Source of the DNA: Planctomycetota bacterium
Lineage (GTDB): Bacteria > Planctomycetota > Planctomycetia > Pirellulales > Pirellulaceae
Length of the DNA stretch: 64,000 nt
Assembly (NCBI GenBank): GCA_963204915.1
Contig: CAUJHS010000048.1
Location: forward strand, 62,001 to 126,000
Direction of reading: 5' to 3'
In this document: piece by piece, positions 35,380 to 45,800 of the stretch
How positions within the stretch are numbered: position 1 is the stretch's first letter
How the letters are laid out: each line of letters opens with the position of its first letter
The notes under the pieces: generated by a model
Seen by the model: the letters and a program-made list of their open reading frames with translations, nothing else
Told to the model about the DNA's origin: nothing
Databases searched by the model: none
Translations under genes and position numbers: made by a program

Positions 35380-36375
35380 ATGGCAGCCGCTTGGCGTATG
35401 GTTCGTGCATGCGCGCTTATGATGATGGTGATGTTGTTCACATCGTTAGGTGCGGCGCAAGATTCCGTAGCGCCGGCGCAAGTGATTGTGGGCTCCTATA
35501 TTAACGATGTCCAAGCGCTCAACTTGCGTGAACACAGTTATGCGATGGATGTGTACATCTGGTTTCGTTGGCGCGATGAAGAACTGGCGCCTGCCGAGAC
35601 CTTGGAAATGGTCAACCCCAACGAACTTTGGGGGCATCTGACCGATGTGCTCTACGATGAACCCGTACGCTTGCCGACAGGCGAACAGTATCAGGTGTTG
35701 CGCGTCCAAGGCCGCTTTAGCCGAAAGTTCTTCTTCCATAACTTTCCGTATGACCGGCAAGAGTTGGTCATCGAGTTTGAAGACTCGGTTCATGAAACCA
35801 ATCGGCTGGTCTATGTGGCGGACGAGTCTCCCGTCGCGGTCAACCCGCGCTTGGTATTGCCGGGTTTTCACCTCGAACCGGCGCGATTAAGCGTCGAGAA
35901 CTTTCGGTATAACACGGCCTTTGGCGACACGCGTCGCACCGAACCAAACGCCTACTCGCGCGTGCAGATTTCGCTCCCGATCTCACGGCCGCGTTTAACG
36001 AGCAGTGTCAAAATGCTACTGCCCGTGTTGTGCGTCGTCTTTGGCGCGTCGCTCATGCTGTTGCTGAAGACAACCTATGTCGACGCGCGACTGGGTATCG
36101 GTATTACGTCATTGTTGACCGTTGTGGCGATCCAACTGGCCGCGAACGAAACGATGCCTAGTGTCGATTACCTGGTGCTCATGGACAAGATTCACCTGGC
36201 CGCGTATTTGTATGTGCTCATCGGGTTAGGGGCTGTGCTTTATACCGCACAACAAGTGGAAGCGGGGCGCATCGCAAAGGCTCAAACATTCCAGCGCTAC
36301 TGCTATCTGATTTCAAGCGTCGCGTTCCTCGTGGTAATTGCCGCACTTGTGTTATTGGCCAACTTGCGGGGTTAG
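35380..36375 (+). CDS. pentameric ligand-gated ion channel homologue (Cys-loop superfamily)
   Basis: A 331-residue protein with a signal peptide (about 1-26, GAAQD), a beta-rich extracellular domain (about 30-200) and four predicted membrane helices: M1 about 208-229 (with LLPVLC), M2 about 236-256 (ARLGIGITSLLTVVAIQLA), M3 about 263-289 and M4 about 308-328. The loop FPYDRQEL at 122-129 corresponds to the FPFDxQ signature at the base of the ligand-binding domain, without the flanking cysteines, as in GLIC and other prokaryotic members. FFFHNFPYDRQ and WFRWRDEEL match the family. Its ligand and ion are unknown. ATG 35380 is chosen because it precedes the signal peptide; the frame starts earlier inside treZ. 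Confidence 0.82.
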   Translation: MAAAWRMVRACALMMMVMLFTSLGAAQDSVAPAQVIVGSYINDVQALNLREHSYAMDVYIWFRWRDEELAPAETLEMVNPNELWGHLTDVLYDEPVRLPTGEQYQVLRVQGRFSRKFFFHNFPYDRQELVIEFEDSVHETNRLVYVADESPVAVNPRLVLPGFHLEPARLSVENFRYNTAFGDTRRTEPNAYSRVQISLPISRPRLTSSVKMLLPVLCVVFGASLMLLLKTTYVDARLGIGITSLLTVVAIQLAANETMPSVDYLVLMDKIHLAAYLYVLIGLGAVLYTAQQVEAGRIAKAQTFQRYCYLISSVAFLVVIAALVLLANLRG

Positions 36376-36622
36376 CTATGTGGTTGTGCGCGTGACTTTG
36401 CGCGTGGAGCCAAAGTCATATCGTGCAAATTGAAACGGTATAGTCCGCAGACTCTCCCCATGAATTGGGTTTTTCACCAGAAAATCCATGAATAATGCTT
36501 GATTGGTAAACAGCAGGTAACTATACTTCCTGCACGTTCCCCTTCTTGCGGGTAGCATCTGCATCCATACCTGTGCTACTCCGTTCAACCACATTCGTTG
36601 GCCACATTCATTGAGGTGCATT

Positions 36623-37315
36623 ATGAAGGCAGGTTTGCGCTTAGGGTGGATCAAGGTTGCGTTGTTGAGCGTTGCATCTCTTCTTGCGGTACAAGATTCG
36701 GCGCGGGCTGTCGACCCGACGCATATTTGTCCCATGTTTCCTTACATGTTCCATGGGAGTTACACATCATATTATTGCGTGCTGCGGTATCCCGGTTACT
36801 GTGCAGACGCCGCGTCGTACAATGCGCCGAATAATTTACCCATGGCCGATTGCGAAGGAACACAAGCAGGTTGTTTTCCCTACGGAATTGAGGTTGGAGC
36901 CGCCAAGACTGCCGCAAGCCGGGCCGTTAAGTTTGGTCCGAAACACCACAAGGACGACAAGCTGGTCGTTGAAGCGCCAACTTTTGTCGGCCTCGCCCCA
37001 GGCTCCACGATCATTGGCACGGGGGTTAACATTGTTGAATTCCAGTTAAAAGGCGAAGACAACTACCGCACCGCACAGGTGTTTGTCGTTCGTTTTACAC
37101 CGCCCGATGGACATGCCGCCGTGACGTTCAATGTGGGATACGAAATCAAAGCGAGTGTCAATCCGGATCGGTCGAGCAAGAACCCGAACGAAGTTGAGGT
37201 GGAGGAGGAGTCCGAACACGGCGTCACTTTGGACGTGACAATGGATAAGGACGAAGGTACGTCCCGCAAATACGGGATTCTGCTACTCACCGAAGATGAC
37301 AAAAAGAAATCGTAA
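36623..37315 (+). CDS. exported hypothetical protein, acidic C-terminus
   Basis: A 230-residue protein with a signal peptide (hydrophobic core LLSVASLLAV, cleavage near SARA-VD). The mature part has six cysteines in its first about 65 residues (H-I-C-P, YYCVL, GYCADA, DCEGTQAGC), suggesting disulfides, then a beta-rich region and a Glu-rich segment near the C-terminus. No known family is recognised. ATG 36623 has GAGG upstream. It is 247 bases downstream of the ion channel gene on the same strand, but co-transcription is not shown. It is convergent with the kinase gene. Confidence 0.65.
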   Translation: MKAGLRLGWIKVALLSVASLLAVQDSARAVDPTHICPMFPYMFHGSYTSYYCVLRYPGYCADAASYNAPNNLPMADCEGTQAGCFPYGIEVGAAKTAASRAVKFGPKHHKDDKLVVEAPTFVGLAPGSTIIGTGVNIVEFQLKGEDNYRTAQVFVVRFTPPDGHAAVTFNVGYEIKASVNPDRSSKNPNEVEVEEESEHGVTLDVTMDKDEGTSRKYGILLLTEDDKKKS

Positions 37316-37327
37316 CGCGAATCCTGT

Positions 37328-39481
37328 TCACTTCTGCAAAGCCAGCGGCGGCGCGTCGATTCGTTCGCGACTGAAGTCTTCTGGCTCAAGTCGCGGACGA
37401 ACACTTCGAGCGCAACGAAATCCAATCGCGCGAGACATTGTCTCGCGCGGGAATACGATACGAACGCGCGCGTTCGCACTGGGGAACTCGGCTGGTAGGG
37501 GCGTACCGCGCGCCGCCGAATAAACCGCGCCTCGCACGACTCGTTTGTCCCGCGGAGAATCAGGCGGAGGCATGCCGAGGTTACGGTGCGCCGGATAGAC
37601 GATCGGCCAGGTGTTCGTCCACTCGGCGACATTGGAAAACAGTCCCACCACGGGCGGCTCGGTCGGTAAGCGGTCCCAAGGCGCCACTCCAACCGCGCCG
37701 AACGGCCAGGAGGTGATCACGTCCACCTGATCGCCCCAAGGAAATCTCTGTTTCCCGCCTAGCGTGGCGGCAAACTCATACTCCCATTCCTCCGGAAGCC
37801 GTTTGCCGATCTTCTCCGCATAGGCGGCGGCGTCGTTCCAGGAGACGAATGCCGCGGCATCGGACTTTCCAGGTGTCGCGTCCGGAGGGTAGCCTCCGAG
37901 CACATTCGCCTGGGGTGAATACTTCAGAAAGTCATCGATCGTGACTTCCTGCGCATCAAGCCAAAAGGGCGGTACGCTGCGGTGATATGTCGGAATTTCC
38001 GGCCGATCGGAAGACCCCATCAAAAAGTCCGATTCGCCCTCGAAACGGACCATCCCCTTCATCGTAGCCTCGCGCGGAATGGTAATCGTGGGCAAATGGA
38101 CCGTTCCGTCATCCTTCACAATCGTGCTGTTATGTCGATGTTCCGTAATTCCCGTACGATTTTCCGGAACACGACGATACACCTCGTGGAAGGAATAGCC
38201 CTTCACGTGCGAGACCACGACCACCAAATAATCGGCCGGGGGCAAACGCGTGTTTAGGGGCGTAACTCCCCGCGGCCTGATCGATCGTTCGGGCTGCGGT
38301 TCGCCTGTAACAGGGTCAAGCGGGTGAAACACCACCGTCGCGCCCGTGGGAATGGTGTCCAGGGAAATACGCTTCCACGCCCCGTCGCGGTTCGGCCGAG
38401 ATAGCACGAACGTCAAACTCGACACCGCGAGAATGGCGATGACCGAAACAACCGCGAGCGCAGGGTTGCGCTTGCTCCACCGCCATGTGCGCTCCGTGCG
38501 CGTGATTGGCCGAGCCACAATCGCTTCGTTTCTTAAGTGCCTGCGCAGGTCGTTCGCCAGATCTTGCGCTGTGGCGTATCGCTTGTCTGGATTTTTCTCC
38601 ATCGCGCGATGGCAAATGGTTTCCAGGTCGCGCGGCAACCGCCGATTCCGGCTCCGCAACGGCGCCGGATCGTCGTGTTGCACCTGATAAAGCAACAAGC
38701 GCGATTTTTTTCCGCGAAAGGGCCGCTCGCCGCTCAATAACTCGTACAAGATGACGCCCAGGGAGTACACGTCGCTTCGACGATCGGCCTTGTGACTTTC
38801 GCCGCGGGCCTGTTCGGGCGACATATACGCCGCCGTGCCCAGCACTTGCCCGTCGGCGGTCATGGTAATTTCCGGCGAATCGCGTTTCGCCAAACCAAAG
38901 TCGGTCAAATGCGGGGTTCCGGTCGCGTCGAGAAGGATATTCCCGGGCTTCAGGTCGCGATGAACAACTCCGGCCTCATGCGCCACATGAAGGGCCTCGG
39001 CCAACGTGGCCACGAGTTCTGCCGCTTCGCGCGGTGGAAAGGGATGTTGCTTGAGCCGATCCTTGAGTGAAACGCCGTCAATGAACTGGCTGGCGATGTA
39101 AACCGTATCGCCGTCGCGACCGATCTCGTATACCGTCACGATGTTCTCGTGATTGACCCGCGCAGCGGCCTGAGCCTCTTTGACAAAATGTGAGAATGTT
39201 TTTTCGTCAAACTGATCGCGACGGGGAATCTTGAGCGCAACAATCCGATCAAGCTGCGTATCGCGCGACTTCCAAACCACGCCAAATGCGCCTTGCCCGA
39301 CATACTCTAATAGCTGAAACTGTCCAATGTGCTTGATTCCCTTAACATCGAGCGTCATCGTATCATCGCCAGCGAACCCCTGCTCAATGGGGACGCCGCA
39401 CGAGGGACACGATAAACTTTCGACGGCCTGGTCGCCAATAACCTCCAGCGCGACTTGACAATGAGGACATCGAACGTGCAT
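37328..39481 (-). CDS. membrane Ser/Thr protein kinase with zinc ribbon and SUMF1-like domain
   Basis: A 717-residue protein. Residues 1-30 hold a zinc ribbon (CPHC, CPSC); the kinase domain follows (about 55-315) with GQGAFG (62-67), ALK Lys K84, catalytic loop HRDLKPGN (174-181), DFG (194-196) and SPEQ. A single membrane helix lies at about 341-360, and residues about 474-700 form a SUMF1 (formylglycine-enzyme-like) domain outside the membrane. That domain has the usual core (FLMGSSDRPE, FWLDAQEVT, LPEEWEYEFAA) but lacks the GGSxxC-x4-C cysteines of active enzymes, so it probably binds a ligand rather than oxidises a sulfatase. It may sense something outside the cell and signal through the kinase. 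Confidence 0.9.
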   Translation of the reverse strand: MHVRCPHCQVALEVIGDQAVESLSCPSCGVPIEQGFAGDDTMTLDVKGIKHIGQFQLLEYVGQGAFGVVWKSRDTQLDRIVALKIPRRDQFDEKTFSHFVKEAQAAARVNHENIVTVYEIGRDGDTVYIASQFIDGVSLKDRLKQHPFPPREAAELVATLAEALHVAHEAGVVHRDLKPGNILLDATGTPHLTDFGLAKRDSPEITMTADGQVLGTAAYMSPEQARGESHKADRRSDVYSLGVILYELLSGERPFRGKKSRLLLYQVQHDDPAPLRSRNRRLPRDLETICHRAMEKNPDKRYATAQDLANDLRRHLRNEAIVARPITRTERTWRWSKRNPALAVVSVIAILAVSSLTFVLSRPNRDGAWKRISLDTIPTGATVVFHPLDPVTGEPQPERSIRPRGVTPLNTRLPPADYLVVVVSHVKGYSFHEVYRRVPENRTGITEHRHNSTIVKDDGTVHLPTITIPREATMKGMVRFEGESDFLMGSSDRPEIPTYHRSVPPFWLDAQEVTIDDFLKYSPQANVLGGYPPDATPGKSDAAAFVSWNDAAAYAEKIGKRLPEEWEYEFAATLGGKQRFPWGDQVDVITSWPFGAVGVAPWDRLPTEPPVVGLFSNVAEWTNTWPIVYPAHRNLGMPPPDSPRDKRVVRGAVYSAARGTPLPAEFPSANARVRIVFPRETMSRAIGFRCARSVRPRLEPEDFSRERIDAPPLALQK

Positions 39482-39893
39482 ATCCTGGGACCTGCAGTAA
39501 TCGCCACATGGGTCGACGTGGGAGCGTCGGGAATTCGGCAGGTTTTTTCTAACCCAAATGGCGCCCGTTGTCCAATGAACTCAAAACAGCGCGGGTGGCG
39601 CACTTGTGGCGCCTGACCTTGAAGAGGTTCACCGAATATGACCAGCCTTTGCGAAACGTGCCGATACTTAAGAGTCGTTGTATCGGGCAAAGGCTCTCGA
39701 TTTGCGCTTTGCCAATTGGCGCAACTCGATCCCCGGTTTCCCAAGTATCCGCCACAACCGGTGATCCGGTGTCCAGGATATGTATCCAGCGCAGGATCGC
39801 AAGCCGCGACCTAACCCTAGCCGCCATCGAGCAGTAACGATCACTGTGAGGCATCCGTATACCCCACGAGCGCGAACCTCGCGCTAGTCATGT
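39482..39893. other. 412-base region without a supported gene
   Basis: Lies upstream of the leftward kinase gene and downstream of the leftward cyanophycinase-like gene, so it should hold the kinase promoter. Short open frames on both strands show no protein features. No hairpin followed by a T-run was seen. Confidence 0.4.
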
Positions 39894-40751
39894 TTAGCCG
39901 CCGATCGTTTCCGCTTGGCTAATGCGGACCGCGGCGCGATCGCGCGCCTCACGGCGGAGGGCGTTCAAGTCCGCAACGGCGCCTGGCGCAAGCGTGGTTT
40001 CCAGAGCGGCGCGATCGCGAGATGACGGCAAGCATACGGTCACGACCGATTCCCCTAGCACCGCCAAACGCGTTCCTTGGACAATGAGTGCTGTCCCTTC
40101 GTCAATGCCAACGCCAAATCGACCAGGATGCCGTTCGACCACGCTCCGCAGCCGGGGCTGGCGATTTCTTTGCAGAAAGTGCTGGTCAATCACGGCATCG
40201 GGAAGCAAATCAAATCCGACCCCAGTACGCGGGTCCGCCTTGCCGCCGGCAATCATCAGGCGCGACATGATCGCAGCGCCCGCCGAAGTTCCGCCGATTA
40301 CTCCTCCGCGGCGCAGCAGCGCCTGCAACTCTGCTTCGAAACGCGTGCCCACGTACACTTCGGACAGGCGCGATTGATACCCGCCATGAAACCAAACGGC
40401 GGTGGCCGATCGCAAAGGCGCCACAAATTGTTCATCGTCCGCTTCGCGCGACGAGCGCGTGTGCAGCACCCGAACCGTTTCCACGCCTCGTTGTTTCCAC
40501 GCCGCGAGATAGTAGTCCACGGGAAAATGATCGGCGAACTCGCTGGCGGTAGGCACCACAACCAAGTTCGCCGTTTTTCCGCCTGCGGCGTTGATGAAAT
40601 GCTCGAAAATGTCTTCTGGCAACTGGCCGCCGCCGCAGATGACGAGCTTACCTTCATGACGCGATGCCGACGAGCCTAGCGACTCTTCGGCAAATGAGGC
40701 GCCTACCATCAGCAAGAAGACAACAAGACCAAGCGGGTGCGAATATGTCAT
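39894..40751 (-). CDS. exported cyanophycinase-like peptidase (S51 family)
   Basis: A 285-residue protein of the S51 serine peptidase family, related to cyanophycinase and dipeptidase E. A signal peptide precedes residue about 22 (SFAEESL). The fold is marked by LVICGGGQLPEDIFE and VVVPTAS. The nucleophile is S156 in GGTSAGAAIMS, followed by a glycine-rich segment and DQHFLQRNRQPRL with the catalytic His, as in cyanophycinases. Export suggests it acts on an external peptide or polymer rather than a cytoplasmic cyanophycin store. ATG 40751 is preferred because it starts the signal peptide. Confidence 0.85.
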   Translation of the reverse strand: MTYSHPLGLVVFLLMVGASFAEESLGSSASRHEGKLVICGGGQLPEDIFEHFINAAGGKTANLVVVPTASEFADHFPVDYYLAAWKQRGVETVRVLHTRSSREADDEQFVAPLRSATAVWFHGGYQSRLSEVYVGTRFEAELQALLRRGGVIGGTSAGAAIMSRLMIAGGKADPRTGVGFDLLPDAVIDQHFLQRNRQPRLRSVVERHPGRFGVGIDEGTALIVQGTRLAVLGESVVTVCLPSSRDRAALETTLAPGAVADLNALRREARDRAAVRISQAETIGG

Positions 40752-41143
40752 GATCAATCGGGAGTTGACGGGTTCCAGCGCGCAATCGGCGCGTTCTAAG
40801 AAGCGACAGCCCCTAAACAAGGGTTCCAAAAGACGCGAGCCGCCTAGGGCAGGGGAGGGGGCGGTTGACCGTTCAAGGCAAGACGGGCCAACGTTGCTGC
40901 ATAGGACGCTAAGAGAGGTCGACCAATGCGCAAGATAGGCCGCAGCCGTGGCGAGGCAATCCCTAGCGGCAATTCATGGGGTCCATCCATGGGAAGTATT
41001 GTGCGCTGCCCACCCCATTTTCACCAACAGCAATTGTTGATGGGTTGCACATCGCGACGGACGCGTGCTCTCGCCCGAGAGAAAGACGAGGCAAATTCCC
41101 AAGTCGGCGCCAAAAACTAGGCAAACAACGCAGTATAGAAAGC
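40752..41143. other. 392-base region without a supported gene
   Basis: Between the leftward pepA and the cyanophycinase-like gene; expected to hold the latter's promoter. Three G-tracts at 40847-40861 resemble a partial G-quadruplex. No tRNA-like fold or protein-like frame was seen. Confidence 0.4.
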
Positions 41144-42598
41144 CTACGCACACGCACGCCGTACGACTTCCACCAAGGTTCGGACAAACGCCCCCGTCGC
41201 GCCTGCGTCCTGATGGGGCTTGGGCTTATCCGTGAAAGCGGGGCCGGCAATATCGATATGGGTCCACGGTTTGTTTTGTACGAACTCTTCCAGAAACTTC
41301 GCGGCTGTGATCGCTCCGCCCCAACGGCCATCGCCAACGTTTTTGATATCGGCGACAGAACCACGGATTTGCTCCGCGTATTCGGGGAACATCGGTAGTT
41401 GCCACGCCAATTCGCCGCATTGCTTTGCAGCGTTCGCGACGGCATCGCACCATTCTTGATTATTGGTCATCAGTCCGGCGACATCCGCGCCGAGCGCGAC
41501 CATGCACGCTCCGGTCAGCGTGGCCAAATCGATGATTTGTGCGGCGCCGCGTTCGACCGCCACATCGAGCACATCGGCAAGAACCAACCGTCCTTCGGCG
41601 TCGGTGTTGAGCACTTCAATGGTCTTACCACTGCGGGCGGTGAGAATATCGCCCAACTTGAACGACGAGCCGCTGGGCATGTTTTCAACCAACCCGATCA
41701 AACCAATCACGTGGCGCGGCAGCTTTAATTTGGCGATGGCGTGCATAGCGCCAAGCACCGTGGCGCCGCCGGCCATGTCGTCCTTCATGGTCAACATACT
41801 GTCGTTCGGCTTGAGCGAGAGACCGCCCGAGTCGAACGTCACTCCCTTGCCAACAAGAGCCAGAGGCGACTCCTCGGGCTTACCGCCGAGGTGGCGCAGA
41901 ATGACCAACCGCGGAGGTTGCGTTGACCCCTGGGCCACAGCCAGCAGCGAACCGCAGCGTTCCTTAGCAAGTCGGTGCTCATCCCAGATTTCAATTTCCA
42001 AACCGCACGCCGCGGCGACTTGCGCGGCTTCTTCGGCAAATGAAGCGGGATAAATTCGGCTGGGCGGTTCGTTAACCAAGCGGCGTGTCAGGTTGACGCT
42101 TTCTCCGAGAACTCGCCCCGCATTGACGGCTACGGCGTCTCCGGCCCAGCCGATTTCCTGATGCGGATTGAGCTTCTTTTCTTTTTTGTACAAGTCTTGA
42201 CCATGGCATCCCACCATGGCGCCGGCCACACCGTGCTCGACCCAAGGAGCAGACCACGAACCATCGAAGTAGAACGCGACGGCGCCGCGGGGCTTTTCGG
42301 CCAGGCGCAGCGAAGCGGCCGCCGCCGCACGAAACGCGCGCCCTGCGTTCATTTCCTCTTGTTTTCCCAGACCCACAAGCAAGACAAGCGGCGACTTGAC
42401 GCCCATCGGCGCATGCAAAGGAAGCGTCTCGCCATGTTTGCCGGTAATCTCTTTACGCTCGAGAAGCCGAGATACCAAGCCCTTGGTCGCCTGGTCCAGC
42501 TCGGCGCTAAAACCTGTGACCGGCTGATCCTGATACAGGCCGACAACGACGATGGATTCTGATTGGGCAAGCGCCCCCGCGGTGGCTCGAACTTCCAT
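41144..42598 (-). CDS. pepA: leucyl aminopeptidase (M17)
   Basis: A 484-residue dinuclear metal aminopeptidase, cytoplasmic and hexameric in relatives. Landmarks are VGKGVTFDSGGLSLKP (metal-binding Lys/Asp), DDMAGGA, the signature NTDAEGRLVLADVL and LATLTGACMVALG. An N-terminal domain of about 165 residues carries VVGLYQDQPV and GLGKQEE. The length is close to that of E. coli PepA. ATG 42598 starts the natural N-terminus; the frame is open to 42637. It frees N-terminal residues from peptides and complements PepT (29147) in peptide turnover. Confidence 0.93.
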   Translation of the reverse strand: MEVRATAGALAQSESIVVVGLYQDQPVTGFSAELDQATKGLVSRLLERKEITGKHGETLPLHAPMGVKSPLVLLVGLGKQEEMNAGRAFRAAAAASLRLAEKPRGAVAFYFDGSWSAPWVEHGVAGAMVGCHGQDLYKKEKKLNPHQEIGWAGDAVAVNAGRVLGESVNLTRRLVNEPPSRIYPASFAEEAAQVAAACGLEIEIWDEHRLAKERCGSLLAVAQGSTQPPRLVILRHLGGKPEESPLALVGKGVTFDSGGLSLKPNDSMLTMKDDMAGGATVLGAMHAIAKLKLPRHVIGLIGLVENMPSGSSFKLGDILTARSGKTIEVLNTDAEGRLVLADVLDVAVERGAAQIIDLATLTGACMVALGADVAGLMTNNQEWCDAVANAAKQCGELAWQLPMFPEYAEQIRGSVADIKNVGDGRWGGAITAAKFLEEFVQNKPWTHIDIAGPAFTDKPKPHQDAGATGAFVRTLVEVVRRACA

Positions 42599-42839
42599 GA
42601 CCCTGGCTTCGTGTAAGGGGTGGCGAATTTGACGCAATGCCGCTCAAGTTGATCGACGAACCAAGCGCCCGTCAAGGCGCGGTCGGGTAACGCGCCATTG
42701 TAGCGACGGGGCAGGGCGAGACAAAGAAGCCGCGCGGCGCCGAGAGCGGAATCTCCTTAACCGCATGAGCCAGCGCGCCCGCCGACCGAGTTTGCGCGGA
42801 CGTCAAGGCCGATGCGGCTGTTCCGCCGCGCCGAACCAG

Positions 42840-45800
42840 CTATTTATTTGCCACGCTAGCGGGCGGCGGGCAAATCGTCAGCGGAATCGGAATGCTGCGA
42901 AACAGCATCTCCGGCGAATGCATGGGTGTTTGTGCTTTGGTGCCGCGCGTTTGCTCGAATACTTCTTTCGTCACGTAGTGCACCAGTTCAAGCGCCTCGA
43001 CTTCCGAATCCGCGGGGTTTGCGTCGGGATTGTTCGCATCGCCTTGCCCATCGGCTTTTCCGGTTAGCCCTGCAAGTACGCACTGCGTGAAATAGCCTCC
43101 GGACTTACGGTTGCCAATCGCTTGTTGACCTTCCCGCGTGGCCGAAATCACGAGGATGCTTGCGTCGCGCAGGGGCCGATTCATGCGTTTGTGTTGATTG
43201 ACCACATCGCTTCGCATCACGGCGCTACCCGAGTGACACGTATCGAGCATCACCAACTTCTTGCACGGCACGTCGCGCAGCTTCATCAACACCTGCCAAG
43301 GTACGCCAATGCTGCGAATGAACTCTTGATCCGACACGGCGTCCTTCTTCAATCGCTCATCCGGAGGCACAAAGTAGTACTCATTGTCATACGCCACGCC
43401 GTGCCCGGCGATGAAAACGACTAGCAAGTCTCCGGCACGGGCGTCCTTTTTCAGGTCGGCGGATATTTTATCAATCTCATTGGATACGCTTTGCTCCGTG
43501 ATTTCGTGGTTGACCAGACGATATGGATTTCCGGGATCATACAGCGTCTTGGAATGATCCCGCAACGCTTTCACAACTGCTTCCGCGTCCCTCACCGGAT
43601 ACGGCAGGTCGATCTCGTTGGAGTACTCGTTCGCTGCAAGGATGAACGTATGCAACCGCGGCCGGTATCCTGGCGCCGTGGCGCGGAATCGGACCGAATG
43701 CTCACCTCGTTGAATCTCCGTCGAGCTTGGTAAATTCGCTCCGGGTTGCTTCGGCCGTTCTCGCAAAGCCACGGACAGCAAATTGCCGATACCGACATCG
43801 CTCGTCCGCCATTCGACCACCTGGCTGAGCGCGTCCAACGAGCGAACAACGGGCGCCCCTTGATCAACCGCGTTCAACACCGCGGTGACCACGTAGTCGG
43901 CCGGTACAACGCCAGGCGGGTAGGTGACTTTGGCGCGAATCGTCAATTCCTCGCCCGGCGCCAACGCATCGCTATCTTGAGGACTGAGGATTTGAACCGT
44001 GGGAGACCGATCCACGGCGCCTCGAACAGCGAAAGGCTGTGAGGCGAGGTCCGCAATTTGACTGTACATACGGCGCGTGTCGGCGGCGAAAATGGCGCGA
44101 AACACGTCCGGCTTTTCCAGTTCGGGGTACCCCGACGCCAGCGCAAACGTGGGCTTCAGCGCACGTCCCTCGTTGAGCTGCCAGCCAAACAGTTGGTCGC
44201 CATTCGTCGAGGCCTCATACGGGCCTTGCGGTGTGAAGAACGCCCATTCGTCGCGCCGGTCAACAAACAAGCTAGCCACCGGTTCCCAAGCGGGCACGAC
44301 GTTCGGCAAATCTTCGGACTTGCCGTTGCGCAAGACCGAGACGGTCAATTGTTCGAACAACGTGGCGTCCTGAAGCATCGCCAAAATCTCTTGCGGCGTT
44401 TGGGCGTTCTCCTCGCGTCCGTTTTTGATGCGCCGAACTGCGGAAATCACCTCGCCTTCGCGCATGCCGCGGCCAAAGGCAATGCCCGCGGGTTTCACGT
44501 TCCGGGCGACTATCCGATCGCCGTGAATGGCGAATGACGCGCCCCAGGCGATCGCCCTGGAAAACGAGTCGGTCTTTCCCGCGGCGATTTCGTCCCACGA
44601 GCGTAGTCCATCTAAGCTCCACAATTTGATGGTTTGGTCAAGCGAGGCCGACGCCAGGAAGTTGCGGTCCGGCGATACGCTCAGCGAAGTGACGACGTTC
44701 GCATGATCGCGGTAGTAACGCAACAAAGGACACTCGCCGTTGCGCACGATCTGGTAGATAAAAACGCCATTTTGATGGTTTGTACCCACGGCGAGCCCGT
44801 AGGTGTACTTGTTGTCGAACAAGAAACAGTACGACAGCGCCTCGCCTTGATCTTGCCGATCGAGCGTAATCGTGCAGTGGTAGCCTTTGGGGTGCGTCAG
44901 CGTGAGGCGTTGACCTTCCCGCTCGGGCGTCACTTGCCAGCCGCCGCTGCCGTCGTCGGGCGAGCGAAACGTGCGGCGGGTCTTGTCGTCCTCGGGCAAC
45001 AGCCTTCCTTGCGTCAGATCGAACACTTGCTGGACGGACCCGTAATTGTTGTACGTCTTCCGTTCGCCCAGGGCGTCGCCGGATTGCTCGGCCGGTCCAA
45101 AGCCGATTTGGTACGTTCCGGTCCGCGCGACAAACGCGACCTTACCCAAGTTGGAGCCAACGCCGCGAAGCGCCAGTTTTTTCTGCCCGCGTTCTTGGAG
45201 CGGATTAGGAAGAAACTCGTCTTTGCCGTCTCGCAAGGGGAATACGAGCACAGGCGCGCGATCGTCGCCGCAACAGGCGACCAACTTCAAGTCGGGACTG
45301 ACGGCGCAGGCGTAATTGTCCATGCTCGTCGAAGTGACGAATTCATCAATGATCTCACGCGTGCTGATCTTCCAATGCTCCAAGTGAGACGCTTCGACCC
45401 CGGCGACGTCCTTTTGCCGTTGTAAGCGCGTGGCCACGAACAACGAACCGACCGGGCCGAACGCCACATCGAGCGCCTCACGACCTTGGCGGAGTAGTTC
45501 GGGCTCTTGGTCGCCGCGGCCTTTCCATAGGTACACCGCGCCGCGTTTGTCGGCCGTGGCCCATCGTTGGCTGTTCCGGTCCTGAATGATGGTCGTGACG
45601 GGGCCGCGATGACGGAACTCGCCGCGTGGCGTGCGCAGAAGGCGCGGCGGCGCGCCGGCGCGGCTCAGGTCGTACAGCGCAATGGCCCATTCATCGGCGC
45701 CTGAGGGGCCTGCGGGAACTGCCACGGCAAGCGTATTGTTATCCAGAAACGTCAACGCGCGCCAGGGGCGGTCTTGAGTCTCGGCGGCACGCAGTTGAAT

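Noticed and set aside
37328-39481. Idea that the kinase-SUMF1 protein is the sulfatase-activating enzyme
   Set aside because: The catalytic cysteine pair of formylglycine-generating enzymes is not present in its C-terminal region.
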